Positions 1 through 5,368 of a DNA stretch of 5,368 nt are shown in pieces. How positions within the stretch are numbered: the stretch's first letter is position 1; every line of letters starts with the position of its first letter. The notes below the pieces were generated by a model, which saw nothing but the letters and a program-made list of their open reading frames with translations, searched no databases and was not told where the DNA came from. Origin of the DNA: Desulfonatronaceae bacterium UBA663. GTDB lineage: Bacteria > Desulfobacterota > Desulfovibrionia > Desulfovibrionales > Desulfonatronaceae. Position numbers and translations under genes: made by a program. The stretch covers positions 1-5,368 of the forward strand of contig DBNV01000002.1 of NCBI GenBank assembly GCA_002299865.1. Reading direction: 5' to 3'.

Positions 1-3
1 GAC

Positions 4-546
4 ATGGCGGACATCAAGCTGCTGCAGGATGCGGGCATGTGCGCCGCGGACCTCGACCATTCGCTCAAGGTCGCCGGCAAGGCGCTGGAGATCGCGCGGC
101 GCGTCGTCGCCGCCAGCCAGACGCCCGTCGACCTGGAACTGGTTGGGCGCGGCGCGCTGTTCCACGACCTCGGCAAGGCGCAGACGCACGGCATCGAGCA
201 CGGCAGGATCGGTGCCGAGATGGGCGCGGCGCTCGGTCTGCCCCCGGCCATCACCGCCATCATGGAGAAGCACATCCGCGGCGGCCTCAGCACCGCGGAG
301 GCGATGGAGCTAGGCCTGCCGATCCGCGACTACACGCTGCACACACTCGAGGAGCGCATCGTCATCTATGCCGACCGGCTCGTCGACATCATCTGGGACG
401 GCATCGAGAAGGTGTCTTCCCAGCAGGACGCCGAAGACCGCTTCATGACGATCCTCGCAGGCAACATGAAGTACGGCAAGAACGCGCAGACGCTGGAACG
501 CTACCGCGGCTACCACGACGAAATCCAGGGCCTGATGCGTGCATGA
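4..546 (+). CDS. HD-domain (HDIG-type) metal-dependent phosphohydrolase, 180 aa
   Basis: A small stand-alone HD-superfamily protein. These are cytoplasmic metal-dependent phosphohydrolases that usually act on nucleotides or other phosphoesters; the substrate of this one cannot be read from the sequence. The expected metal ligands are visible in order: H19 in 'DLDHSLKVA', the H54-D55 doublet in 'ALFHDLGKAQ', and D124 in 'IYADRLVD'. H66 and H90 (in 'MEKHIRGG') are possible extra ligands as in HDIG proteins. No signal peptide or membrane segment is seen, and no extra sensory or GGDEF domain, so it is unlikely to be a cyclic-di-GMP phosphodiesterase of the HD-GYP class. The ATG at base 4 gives the N-terminus usual for this family, but only three bases precede it, so a start outside the window cannot be excluded and no ribosome binding site can be judged. 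The stop codon overlaps an ATG (ATGA, 543-546) at the head of the following MFS remnant. Confidence 0.9.
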   Translation: MADIKLLQDAGMCAADLDHSLKVAGKALEIARRVVAASQTPVDLELVGRGALFHDLGKAQTHGIEHGRIGAEMGAALGLPPAITAIMEKHIRGGLSTAEAMELGLPIRDYTLHTLEERIVIYADRLVDIIWDGIEKVSSQQDAEDRFMTILAGNMKYGKNAQTLERYRGYHDEIQGLMRA

Positions 547-774
547 TCGCTTTACTGCCCGCCGGCGTCGCGCCCGAAGCGCGCCTGCTGCTGATCGGCC
601 GCGTGGCTGATGGCGGTCACCGGCCTGCTGCTTGCGGGTTTCTTGGCGTTCTGGCCGCTGCTGATCGTCGCCTTCGTCGGCACGATGAATCCGAGCGCTG
701 GCGACGTCAGCGTCTTCCTGCCGCTCGAACATGCGCGGCTGGCCGAGACGGCCCACGGCGAGGCGCGCACCAAG
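543..774 (+). pseudogene. Remnant of an MFS transporter gene, frame-broken and cut off
   Basis: The stretch from about 595 to 774 translates in the frame of base 610 to a hydrophobic helix ('GLLLAGFLAFWPLLIVAFVG') followed by 'NPSAGDVSVFLPLEHARLAE'. This combination is typical of one group of proteobacterial MFS permeases, around helices 3-4. Upstream in this frame there is a TGA stop at 592-594. In the frame that starts at the ATG of 543, a 'LLLIGRVADG' segment resembles the helix 2-3 loop (motif A) of the same family. The two pieces would need a frameshift, probably with a small deletion, near 593-610. After 'GEART' (about base 774) the frame runs on for about 50 codons without any family resemblance and without membrane helices. 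Only about 75 residues of a roughly 400-residue protein are recognisable. The ATGA overlap with the HD gene may be the original start or chance. An alternative is an unrelated small membrane protein starting at 610, which I think less likely. Confidence 0.5.
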
Positions 775-791
775 AAAACCCTATACCAGTC

Positions 792-810
792 CAATTTTGC
801 CAAAAAATTG
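792..810. repeat. Perfect 7-base inverted repeat, CAATTTT / AAAATTG
   Basis: CAATTTT at 792-798 and AAAATTG at 804-810 are exact reverse complements separated by five bases (GCCAA). The stem is almost all A:T, so it would be a weak hairpin, and no T-run follows on the plus strand. It lies about 20 bases after the point where the MFS remnant loses similarity. It may be part of a decayed mobile element or a chance AT-rich palindrome. Confidence 0.4.
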
Positions 811-846
811 AACAGGTTCTTAGAGCTAGTGGCTCATGAGTATCAC

Positions 847-862
847 AGAAGGTGCGAAAAAA
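847..862 (+). mobile_element. Possible remnant of an IS5-type terminal inverted repeat
   Basis: GAAGGTGCGAA at 848-858 matches, from memory, the outer end of IS5-group insertion sequences (GGAAGGTGCGAA...). The orientation would put the element's interior to the right, between here and the end of the yitT-like gene. No transposase fragment follows, no matching opposite end (TTCGCACCTTC) is seen elsewhere in the window, and no YTAR target duplication sits at the tip. At most this is a truncated end. An 11-base match can be chance. Confidence 0.22.
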
Positions 863-961
863 GGCTAAGCCGAGAGTATGCACATCGATGCTTCAGCTCG
901 AATCCGCCGAATTACGTTCCGCCATGATCTTCAGGCTCCGCAGCGGGTTGGTGCGTGTGCG

Positions 962-1837
962 TCAATACACCTTGCGCCGAGAAAAGCCCTGGCCGATCAC
1001 ATTGAACGTATTCTCCTGGATGATGAAGGCCTTGGGGTCGATGGAGAAGATGATTTCCTCCAGCCGCTTGAGCTGGAGGCTGTTGACCACGGTGAGGATG
1101 ATCTTCTTGCGCTTGTTCGTATACGCGCCCCGGCCGTAGAGAAAGGTCGAGCCGCGGTTGATGGTGTTCAAAATGGCATTGGCCAGTTCGTCGGGCTTTT
1201 CCGAGACGATGAGCACCATCTTGCGCTGGTTGAACAGGCCCAGGAAATAGTCCATGACCATGGAACTGACAAAGACCAGGAAGGTGGAGTAAAGGATGCG
1301 CTCCAGGCCGATGAAGAAAAGGCTGCCCGTGAACAGGACGGCGTTGAAGACAAAGGAAAACTGGCCGATGCCGATGTTGAACCGCTGATTCAGGTGCACG
1401 GCGATGATGTCCGTGCCGCCCATGGACCCCAGGGAGCGCAGGGCGATGCCCGCCCCGGCGCCCATGATCGCTCCGGCGGTCAGGGCTGAAAGCAACTGGT
1501 CCGTGATGGGCAGGGTCCAGGGAATGACGTCCAGAAACAGACTGGCCAGCAGCATGCCGTAGAGGCTGTAGAAGAAAAACCGCCTGCTTACGCAGATCCA
1601 GCCGAGGATGAAGATGGGGATGTTCAGGGCCAGAAGCCAGAGTCCCGGCGGCAGAAAGCCGACAACGTAGTAGAGGATCAGGGCCGCTCCGCTGATCCCG
1701 CTGCTGATGAATTCCTGGGGGATGGCCACGGCCTTGGCTCCGAAGGAAAAGATAAAGGACCCGATGGTGATCAGGAAGACGTTCCAGGGGACCGTGTATG
1801 TGAAGTCGCGCAGCTTGGCGCGGGCGGCGCTTTCCAT
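962..1837 (-). CDS. YitT family membrane protein (YitT_membrane plus DUF2179 domain), 291 aa
   Basis: Integral inner-membrane protein of the YitT family, which is widespread in bacteria and has no firmly assigned transport substrate. Residues about 15-200 hold five to six hydrophobic helices (roughly 18-36, 44-62, 66-83, 88-106, 115-133 and 160-198). The conserved family motif lies between the last two: residues 137-158, with 'GSMGGTDIIA' and a following 'NIGIGQ'. After the final helix comes the soluble DUF2179 domain (about 206-285: 'KMVLIVSEKP', 'INRGSTFLYGRGAYT', then 'IDPKAFIIQ'). The overall length of about 290 is the family norm, so the gene looks complete. The ATG at 1837 is chosen because a good Shine-Dalgarno sequence (AAGGA) lies eight bases upstream. 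The gene diverges from the MFS transporter gene and converges on the decayed region at 772-961. The name YitT comes from the Bacillus subtilis member; I give no symbol because the family has many paralogues. Confidence 0.94.
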   Translation of the reverse strand: MESAARAKLRDFTYTVPWNVFLITIGSFIFSFGAKAVAIPQEFISSGISGAALILYYVVGFLPPGLWLLALNIPIFILGWICVSRRFFFYSLYGMLLASLFLDVIPWTLPITDQLLSALTAGAIMGAGAGIALRSLGSMGGTDIIAVHLNQRFNIGIGQFSFVFNAVLFTGSLFFIGLERILYSTFLVFVSSMVMDYFLGLFNQRKMVLIVSEKPDELANAILNTINRGSTFLYGRGAYTNKRKKIILTVVNSLQLKRLEEIIFSIDPKAFIIQENTFNVIGQGFSRRKVY

Positions 1838-1918
1838 GGCGAGGATCCTTATGGTCGGGTGAGGGTGTTCTATGATTGATCCGAGCTCCCCCGAGGACCT
1901 TGATAAACTTAAAACCCC
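1838..1918. promoter_or_regulatory. Divergent intergenic region between the yitT-like and MFS genes
   Basis: These 81 bases must carry the promoter of at least the yitT-like gene and probably both genes. I cannot assign reliable -35 and -10 elements. A TTGATC (1876-1881) and an AT-rich GATAAACTTAAAA (1902-1914) face the MFS gene, but their spacing is too long for a standard sigma-70 promoter. A CCGAG direct repeat (1881-1885 and 1890-1894) is the only repeat seen; no operator-like palindrome beyond GAGCTC is present. Confidence 0.35.
1846..1850 (-). promoter_or_regulatory. Ribosome binding site of the yitT-like gene
   Basis: Read on the minus strand this is AAGGA, separated by eight bases from the ATG at 1837-1835. 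It fixes the start of the yitT-like gene. Confidence 0.7.
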
Positions 1919-3178
1919 ATGAAAACCCGCTCTCCCGGCTTGACTGGCCTGACTGAAAAGATGGCCGATTTCCTGGCCCTGCGCCCCGGCACTGTCGGGG
2001 TGCTGGGCATGGTCGTCCTGGTGGGCATGGGGGAGCGGATGGCCGAACGTTTCCTGCCCATCTACATCCTGGCCCTGGGCGGAAGCGCTCTGGCCGTGGG
2101 CCTACTCCAGGCCATGGACAACCTGCTTTCGGCCCTCTACTCCTTCTCCGGCGGATACCTCTCGGACCGCATCGGTGTCAAGCGTTCCCTGCTGATCTTC
2201 AATCTGGCGGCCATGGCCGGGTTCGCCCTGGTGGTCCTGATCCCGACTTGGCAGGCCGTGCTTATCGGCGCGGTGCTGTTCATCTCCTGGTCGGCCATTT
2301 CCATGCCGGCCACCCTGAGCCTGATGTACACGGTCCTGCCGCGGGACAAGCGGACCATGGGCGTGACCATGCATGCCATAGTCCGGCGCATTCCCATGGC
2401 CCTGGGGCCGATCCTGGGCGGGGTGCTCATCGCGGTTTGGGGGGAGACCGACGGGATCAGACTGGCCTTTGTCGCGGCCCTGGTTTTGGCCGGGGTCGCT
2501 CTGATCCTGCAGCAACGGATGATCCCGGACCAACCTGTTCAATGCAAATCGCCCGACAAGACTTCCGGCGATTGTGAGCTGGTCCCGGAGAAAAACCCGA
2601 TCCTGCTATATCGCCGCATGCCGGGAGACATGAAAGGACTGCTGGTCTCGGACATCCTGATCCGCTTCTGTGAACAGATCCCCTTTGCCTTCGTGGTCGT
2701 CTGGTGCATGCAGGTCATCGCCGAGCCGGTCTCAGCGGTCCAGTTCGGCCTGCTGACCTTCATTGAGATAGCCACGGCCATGCTGGTCTACATCCCCGTG
2801 GCCTACATGGCGGACAGGACCGTGAAAAAACCCTTTGTCACGGTGAGCTTTGTCCTTTTCACGCTCTTTCCGCTGGTCCTGATGCATAGCCAGTCCTTTT
2901 CCTGGCTGGTGGGCGCGTTCGTGCTGAGCGGCCTGAAGGAGTTCGGCGAGCCCACCCGCAAGTCCATGATCATGGACCTGGCCCCGGAAGACTGCCGGGC
3001 GGGCATGTTCGGCCTATACTACCTGATTCGGGACGTCTTCGTTTCCGTGGCCGCCCTGGGCGGGGCCTTGCTCTGGATGATCAGCCCCCAGGTCAACCTC
3101 TGGACCGCCTTTGGCTTCGGGGTGGCCGGGACGGTCGGATTCATCCTGTTCGGGCGGGACGCAAAAAAGGAGGCCTAA
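1919..3178 (+). CDS. Major facilitator superfamily transporter, 12 helices, 419 aa
   Basis: Secondary transporter of the inner membrane; the substrate is not identifiable. Two six-helix halves are visible, joined by a charged cytoplasmic loop at about residues 200-240. Motif A lies between helices 2 and 3 (residues 78-89, 'GGYLSDRIGVKR'). A motif C-like segment is in helix 5 ('ALGPILGGVL', 161-170). A degenerate second motif A sits at 295-304 ('AYMADRTVKK'). The loop between helices 10 and 11 has the sequence 'KEFGEPTRKSMIMDLAPEDC' (340-359), a pattern seen in drug/metabolite-type MFS proteins. The length is normal and no break is seen. The ATG at 1919 has no good Shine-Dalgarno nearby (the nearest GAGGA is 21 bases away). 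An ATG at 1961 (residue 15) is a possible alternative and also lacks one. It diverges from the yitT-like gene; the 155-base gap and operator before padR suggest it is not part of the padR-chrA unit. Confidence 0.92.
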   Translation: MKTRSPGLTGLTEKMADFLALRPGTVGVLGMVVLVGMGERMAERFLPIYILALGGSALAVGLLQAMDNLLSALYSFSGGYLSDRIGVKRSLLIFNLAAMAGFALVVLIPTWQAVLIGAVLFISWSAISMPATLSLMYTVLPRDKRTMGVTMHAIVRRIPMALGPILGGVLIAVWGETDGIRLAFVAALVLAGVALILQQRMIPDQPVQCKSPDKTSGDCELVPEKNPILLYRRMPGDMKGLLVSDILIRFCEQIPFAFVVVWCMQVIAEPVSAVQFGLLTFIEIATAMLVYIPVAYMADRTVKKPFVTVSFVLFTLFPLVLMHSQSFSWLVGAFVLSGLKEFGEPTRKSMIMDLAPEDCRAGMFGLYYLIRDVFVSVAALGGALLWMISPQVNLWTAFGFGVAGTVGFILFGRDAKKEA

Positions 3179-3186
3179 AGCCTTTT
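3168..3186 (+). terminator. Weak hairpin overlapping the MFS stop codon, doubtful terminator
   Basis: AGGC (3171-3174) and GCCT (3180-3183) pair around the loop CTAAA, and G:U pairs can extend the stem to seven. The stop codon TAA lies at 3176-3178, spanning the last base of the left part and most of the loop. After the stem come only three Ts, which are already used in pairing, then GG. This is poor as an intrinsic terminator; it is the only candidate between the MFS gene and padR. Confidence 0.2.
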
Positions 3187-3274
3187 GGTCCGCTTGTCGT
3201 AAGGTAATGTTTTTATCGCAAGGATGCGCGCGGGCTACAATCTGAATTCTCTTTGAGGCATGAAGATGAAAGGC

Positions 3275-3303
3275 TTGCATTCCAAATGAAGAAATATTAT
3301 ATC
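3275..3303 (+). promoter_or_regulatory. Candidate sigma-70 promoter of padR-chrA
   Basis: TTGCAT (3275-3280) and TATATC (3298-3303) are separated by 17 bases. Both are only moderate matches to TTGACA and TATAAT. TATTAT at 3295-3300 is a better -10 but sits only 14 bases from that -35. Either -10 lies just before or inside the palindromes at 3299-3320, so a protein bound there would block RNA polymerase. Confidence 0.38.
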
Positions 3304-3320
3304 GAATTTCGATATCGAAA
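3299..3320. promoter_or_regulatory. Two overlapping perfect palindromes, likely PadR operator
   Basis: Bases 3299-3315 form a perfect palindrome ATATCGAA-T-TTCGATAT. Bases 3307-3320 form a second perfect palindrome, TTTCGATATCGAAA, which shares nine bases with the first. Seen another way, there are three half-sites: TATCGAA at 3300-3306, its inverse TTCGATA at 3308-3314, and TATCGAA again at 3313-3319. The element lies 13 bases before the padR start and overlaps the predicted -10. PadR proteins are dimers that bind such dyads and commonly repress their own operons. The assignment to this PadR rests on position and symmetry only. Confidence 0.68.
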
Positions 3321-3333
3321 ATAAGAGATCGCC

Positions 3334-3681
3334 TTGACGTTGAAAAAACAAATGCTGGAGCATCACGATCTGCTTTCGGGCCTGGTCAGGCTGCATGTGC
3401 TGCACCACGCCTCGGAGCAGGAAATCTATGGTCAATGGATGATCAATGAACTGGCCGAGCACGGCTACTCCTTGAGCCCGGGGACGCTGTATCCCATGCT
3501 CCACGCCATGGAACGCAAGGGGTATTTGGTCTCGCGCACGGAAAAGGACGGCCGGATCATGCGCAAATACTACCTGGCTACGGCCAAGGGACGCGAAGGA
3601 TTGGCCCTGGCCAAGGCGCGGTTGCGCGAATTCATCGGAGAGGCCATGGATCACGACGCATCAAGGGAGGAACAAAAATGA
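3334..3681 (+). CDS. PadR family transcriptional regulator, 115 aa
   Basis: Small winged-helix DNA-binding protein of the PadR family, mostly ligand-responsive repressors. The whole PadR domain is present: helix 1-2 region at about 9-44 ('EIYGQWMINEL'), the recognition helix with the family signature 'LSPGTLYPMLHAMERKGYL' (47-65), the wing 'DGRIMRKYYLATAKGRE' (72-88), and a C-terminal helix (about 87-106) for dimer formation. It belongs to the short PadR class with no long C-terminal domain. The chosen start is TTG at 3334, preceded by an AAGAG-like site at 3323-3327. An ATG at 3352 (residue 7) would still keep the domain but has no ribosome binding site. The stop codon overlaps the chrA start (ATGA at 3678-3681), which points to translational coupling. 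Its likely targets are its own promoter and hence chrA. The inducer is unknown; chromate or another oxyanion is a guess from the neighbour. Confidence 0.92.
   Translation: MTLKKQMLEHHDLLSGLVRLHVLHHASEQEIYGQWMINELAEHGYSLSPGTLYPMLHAMERKGYLVSRTEKDGRIMRKYYLATAKGREGLALAKARLREFIGEAMDHDASREEQK
3664..3671 (+). promoter_or_regulatory. Ribosome binding site of chrA, inside the 3' end of padR
   Basis: AGGGAGGA ends six bases before the ATG at 3678. It is the strongest Shine-Dalgarno in the window and settles the chrA start within the overlapping padR coding sequence. Confidence 0.75.
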
Positions 3682-4871
3682 ACGGCCTGGGGCGGGTCTG
3701 GGAAGTCTGCAAAGTTTTTCTGGGGTTGGGTCTGACCTCGTTTGGCGGGCCCATCGCCCATCTTGGGTATTTTCGCACGGAGTTCGTGGCCCGCAGGAAG
3801 TGGCTGGATGAGAAAAGCTACGCCGACCTGGTGGCCATGTGTCAGTTTCTGCCCGGTCCGGCCAGCAGCCAGGTCGGATTCGCTGTGGGGCTGATGCGGG
3901 GAGGGCCGTTGGGGGCCGCCGCAGCCTGGTTGGCCTTCACCCTGCCCTCGGCTGTGCTCCTGGTTCTTTTCGCCTACGGGGCCTCGATCATGGGCGGTCC
4001 AGTCGGTACGGGCGTGATTCACGGCCTCAAGATCGTGGCCGTGGCCATCGTGGCCCACGCGGTTTGGGGCATGGGCAAAAACCTCTGTCCGGATCGGGAA
4101 CGGTCCGGCATCGCACTCGGGGCGGTGCTCATTGTCGTATTTGCCGGGGGGGCCCTGGGACAGATCGCGGCCATCACGGCCGGGGCGCTTGTCGGTTTAG
4201 GCTTGTGTCGCGCACCTGTGGAGAACGGCGACAGCCATGCTCATTTCCCGGTTTCTCGGACCGTCGGCTTCATTTCCCTGGCAACGTTCCTGGTCTTGCT
4301 TGGGGGCTTGCCTATCCTGGTTTGGCTGACCTCCTCCCAAGTCCTGGCGCTCTTCGAATCCTTCTACCGGGCCGGGGCACTGGTTTTCGGCGGCGGCCAC
4401 GTTGTGCTGCCTTTGTTGGAAGCCGGGGTGGTCCAGCCTGGATGGGTCACGCCGAGCGAGTTTCTGGCCGGGTACGGCGCGGCCCAGGCTGTGCCCGGAC
4501 CGTTGTTCACCTTTGCAGCCTATCTCGGAGCTGTGGCTGATCCGGCCCCTCATGCCCTAGTTGGGGCTGTGCTGGCCCTGATTGCCGTCTTCGCGCCGGG
4601 TTTTTTGCTGCTGGTCGGAATGTTGCCGTTCTGGGACACTTTCCGCCGCCGCGCTGGAGCGCAGGCCCTGATGCGCGGGGCCAACGCCGCGGTGGTGGGT
4701 ATTCTTGGAGCGGCCCTGTATCAGCCGGTATGGACCACCGCCATTCTCGGTCCGTACGAGTTCGCCCTGGCCTTGACCGGTTTCATGCTGCTGGAAAAAT
4801 GGAAAGCGCCGTCCTGGGCCGTGGTTGTCTTATCCGGACTGGGCGGTCTCGTGATCAGTCTGGCCAGGTAA
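3678..4871 (+). CDS. chrA: Chromate transporter ChrA, two-domain (long-chain) CHR family, 397 aa
   Basis: Inner-membrane protein of the CHR superfamily, whose characterised members export chromate and give chromate resistance; some homologues may carry sulfate or other oxyanions. The length and two homologous halves fit the long-chain type. The N-terminal half (about 10-175) has 'TSFGGPIAHLGYFR' (20-33) and 'CQFLPGPASSQVGF' (55-68). The C-terminal half (about 227-395) repeats the pattern as 'ALVFGGGHVVLPLL' (234-247) and 'AQAVPGPLFTFAAYLG' (269-284). About ten hydrophobic helices are visible, and residues 176-195 form a charged linker between the halves. The gene overlaps padR by four bases and has a strong ribosome binding site, so the two are almost certainly one transcript. 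No chrB, chrC or chrF is nearby, so control is probably by PadR in place of ChrB. In a sulfate reducer chromate is chemically reduced by sulfide, so the natural substrate could be different. Confidence 0.94.
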   Translation: MNGLGRVWEVCKVFLGLGLTSFGGPIAHLGYFRTEFVARRKWLDEKSYADLVAMCQFLPGPASSQVGFAVGLMRGGPLGAAAAWLAFTLPSAVLLVLFAYGASIMGGPVGTGVIHGLKIVAVAIVAHAVWGMGKNLCPDRERSGIALGAVLIVVFAGGALGQIAAITAGALVGLGLCRAPVENGDSHAHFPVSRTVGFISLATFLVLLGGLPILVWLTSSQVLALFESFYRAGALVFGGGHVVLPLLEAGVVQPGWVTPSEFLAGYGAAQAVPGPLFTFAAYLGAVADPAPHALVGAVLALIAVFAPGFLLLVGMLPFWDTFRRRAGAQALMRGANAAVVGILGAALYQPVWTTAILGPYEFALALTGFMLLEKWKAPSWAVVVLSGLGGLVISLAR

Positions 4872-4872
4872 G

Positions 4873-4902
4873 CGATCCTGGTTGAATAATCTTCCATGAT
4901 CG
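4873..4902 (+). terminator. Inverted repeat between chrA and ispH, possible weak terminator
   Basis: CGATCCTGG (4873-4881) pairs with CCATGATCG (4894-4902) at eight of nine positions, with a 12-base loop. It is followed by TTTA and no real T-tract. It begins one base after the chrA stop codon. It could end the padR-chrA transcript inefficiently or serve as an operator for ispH; the sequence does not decide between them. Confidence 0.3.
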
Positions 4903-4918
4903 TTTACCTTGCATCCTT

Positions 4919-5368
4919 GTGCTAAAGATTATCCTAGCCGAAACCGCGGGGTTCTGCATGGGCGTGGACCTGGCCCTGCGCAAACTGGATGCGCTGCTGC
5001 GCGAACCATCCCCTCCACGTCCTGTATTCACCCTGGGGCCGATCATCCACAATCCGCAGGTCGTGCAGATCTACGAGCAAAAAGGGGTGCGGCAAGTCGA
5101 CGACCATCGCCTGCTGCGGTCCGGTCAGACGGTCGTGGTGCGGGCCCACGGCATCCCTAAAGCCATTGAGCAGGACCTGCATGCTAAAGGCGTCCGGTTG
5201 GTGGACGCAACCTGCCCCAAGGTGAAAAAAGCCCAACTGCTCATCGCCAAGCAGTCGGCCCGAAAGAGGTTCATGTTCCTCCTGGGCGAGGCCGATCACC
5301 CGGAAGTCCGGGGGCTTTTAAGCTATGCGGAAAACGGGGCCCTTGTCCTAGAATCGGAGGCGAGCCTC
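4919..5368 (+). CDS. ispH: 4-hydroxy-3-methylbut-2-enyl diphosphate reductase (IspH/LytB), N-terminal 150 aa, cut by window edge
   Basis: IspH catalyses the last step of the MEP isoprenoid pathway, reducing HMBPP to IPP and DMAPP with a [4Fe-4S] cluster in the cytoplasm. The first two cluster cysteines are present: C13 in 'ETAGFCMGVD' and C99 in 'VDATCPKVKK'. The substrate-binding histidines follow the family order: H44 ('PIIHNPQVV'), H77 ('VRAHGIP') and H127 in 'EADHPEV', with the catalytic-site glutamate E129. The third cysteine lies beyond the window edge. The start is a GTG at 4919, giving 'VLKIILAETAGFC', which fits the usual N-terminus. No other in-frame ATG, GTG or TTG lies between it and the TGA at 4883-4885. 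No Shine-Dalgarno is visible before it. The gap to chrA is 47 bases, so it may be read through from chrA or have its own weak promoter. As a housekeeping gene it is probably part of the native chromosome backbone. Confidence 0.96.
   Translation, partial: MLKIILAETAGFCMGVDLALRKLDALLREPSPPRPVFTLGPIIHNPQVVQIYEQKGVRQVDDHRLLRSGQTVVVRAHGIPKAIEQDLHAKGVRLVDATCPKVKKAQLLIAKQSARKRFMFLLGEADHPEVRGLLSYAENGALVLESEASL

Larger units (their letters stand above)
772..961. other. Non-coding junction region, AT-richer than both flanks
   Basis: This stretch separates the MFS remnant from the end of the convergent yitT-like gene. No frame on either strand gives a protein I recognise; the longest open frames are continuations of the remnant or shadows of the yitT-like gene. 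It is visibly richer in A and T than the genes on both sides, especially 775-865. It holds a short inverted repeat (792-810) and an 11-base stretch resembling an IS5-type end (848-858), both listed separately. No convincing terminator for the minus-strand gene is visible: the GGCTAAGCC at 862-870 would leave a loop too small to form a hairpin. Confidence 0.5.

Noticed and set aside
862..870. GGCTAAGCC next to an A-run, considered as a terminator for the minus-strand yitT-like gene.
   Set aside because: The two arms are separated by a single base, so no hairpin can form.
878..1489. Long plus-strand open frame of 203 codons opposite the yitT-like gene.
   Set aside because: It is the complement of a clear membrane-protein gene, has a low-complexity charged composition and no family resemblance.
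2102..2542. Minus-strand open frames inside the MFS gene (also at 2137-2430).
   Set aside because: These are antisense shadows of GC-rich coding sequence, rich in Arg, Gly, His and Gln, with no start signal.
3260..3289. A tiny reading frame (ATG at 3260 or 3266, stop at 3287-3289) with GAGG just before it, looking like a leader peptide upstream of padR.
   Set aside because: It lies upstream of the likely -10 of padR, so it would not be in the padR transcript, and seven to nine codons carry no recognisable regulatory codon run.
3839..4540. Plus-strand open frame of 233 codons in another frame of chrA.
   Set aside because: The chrA frame has full family motifs over its whole length; this frame is arginine- and glycine-rich shadow sequence.
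4934..5299. Minus-strand open frame of 121 codons opposite ispH.
   Set aside because: ispH is certain from its conserved cysteines and histidines; the antisense frame has no features of its own.

Overview
The window (5,368 bases) is ordinary chromosomal sequence, probably from a Desulfovibrio-like sulfate-reducing bacterium (Desulfovibrionales). This placement is an inference from the look of the IspH, YitT and ChrA proteins and from the GC-rich third-position codon use; no search was run. It holds five intact genes, one gene cut off by the right edge, one decayed gene remnant, and no tRNA, rRNA, CRISPR array or complete mobile element.

Left part (1-960). An HD-domain phosphohydrolase gene (4-546) is followed by a remnant of a major-facilitator transporter gene (about 543-774). 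The remnant's recognisable protein similarity stops abruptly near base 772. From there to 961 lies an AT-richer non-coding stretch with a short inverted repeat and an 11-base match to the tip of IS5-type insertion sequences. It looks like a scar where two segments were joined. The first 770 bases have a different codon flavour from the rest, so this part may come from another source.

Middle part (962-3178). A YitT-family membrane protein gene on the minus strand and a 12-helix MFS transporter gene on the plus strand diverge from an 81-base gap. No substrate can be assigned to either.

Right part (3179-5368). A PadR-family repressor and a full-length two-domain chromate transporter (ChrA) form a translationally coupled pair, with an ATGA overlap. 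Upstream of padR sit two overlapping perfect palindromes built from three TATCGAA half-sites. They overlap the likely -10 element and are the best candidate for the PadR operator. The simplest model is an autorepressed padR-chrA unit that is released by an unknown signal, perhaps chromate. The isoprenoid gene ispH begins 47 bases after chrA with a GTG start and no visible ribosome binding site, and runs off the right edge.

I did not find a clearly new system. The most useful leads are the PadR operator and PadR-ChrA pairing, the scar at 772-960, and a possible RNA structure at the ispH start.
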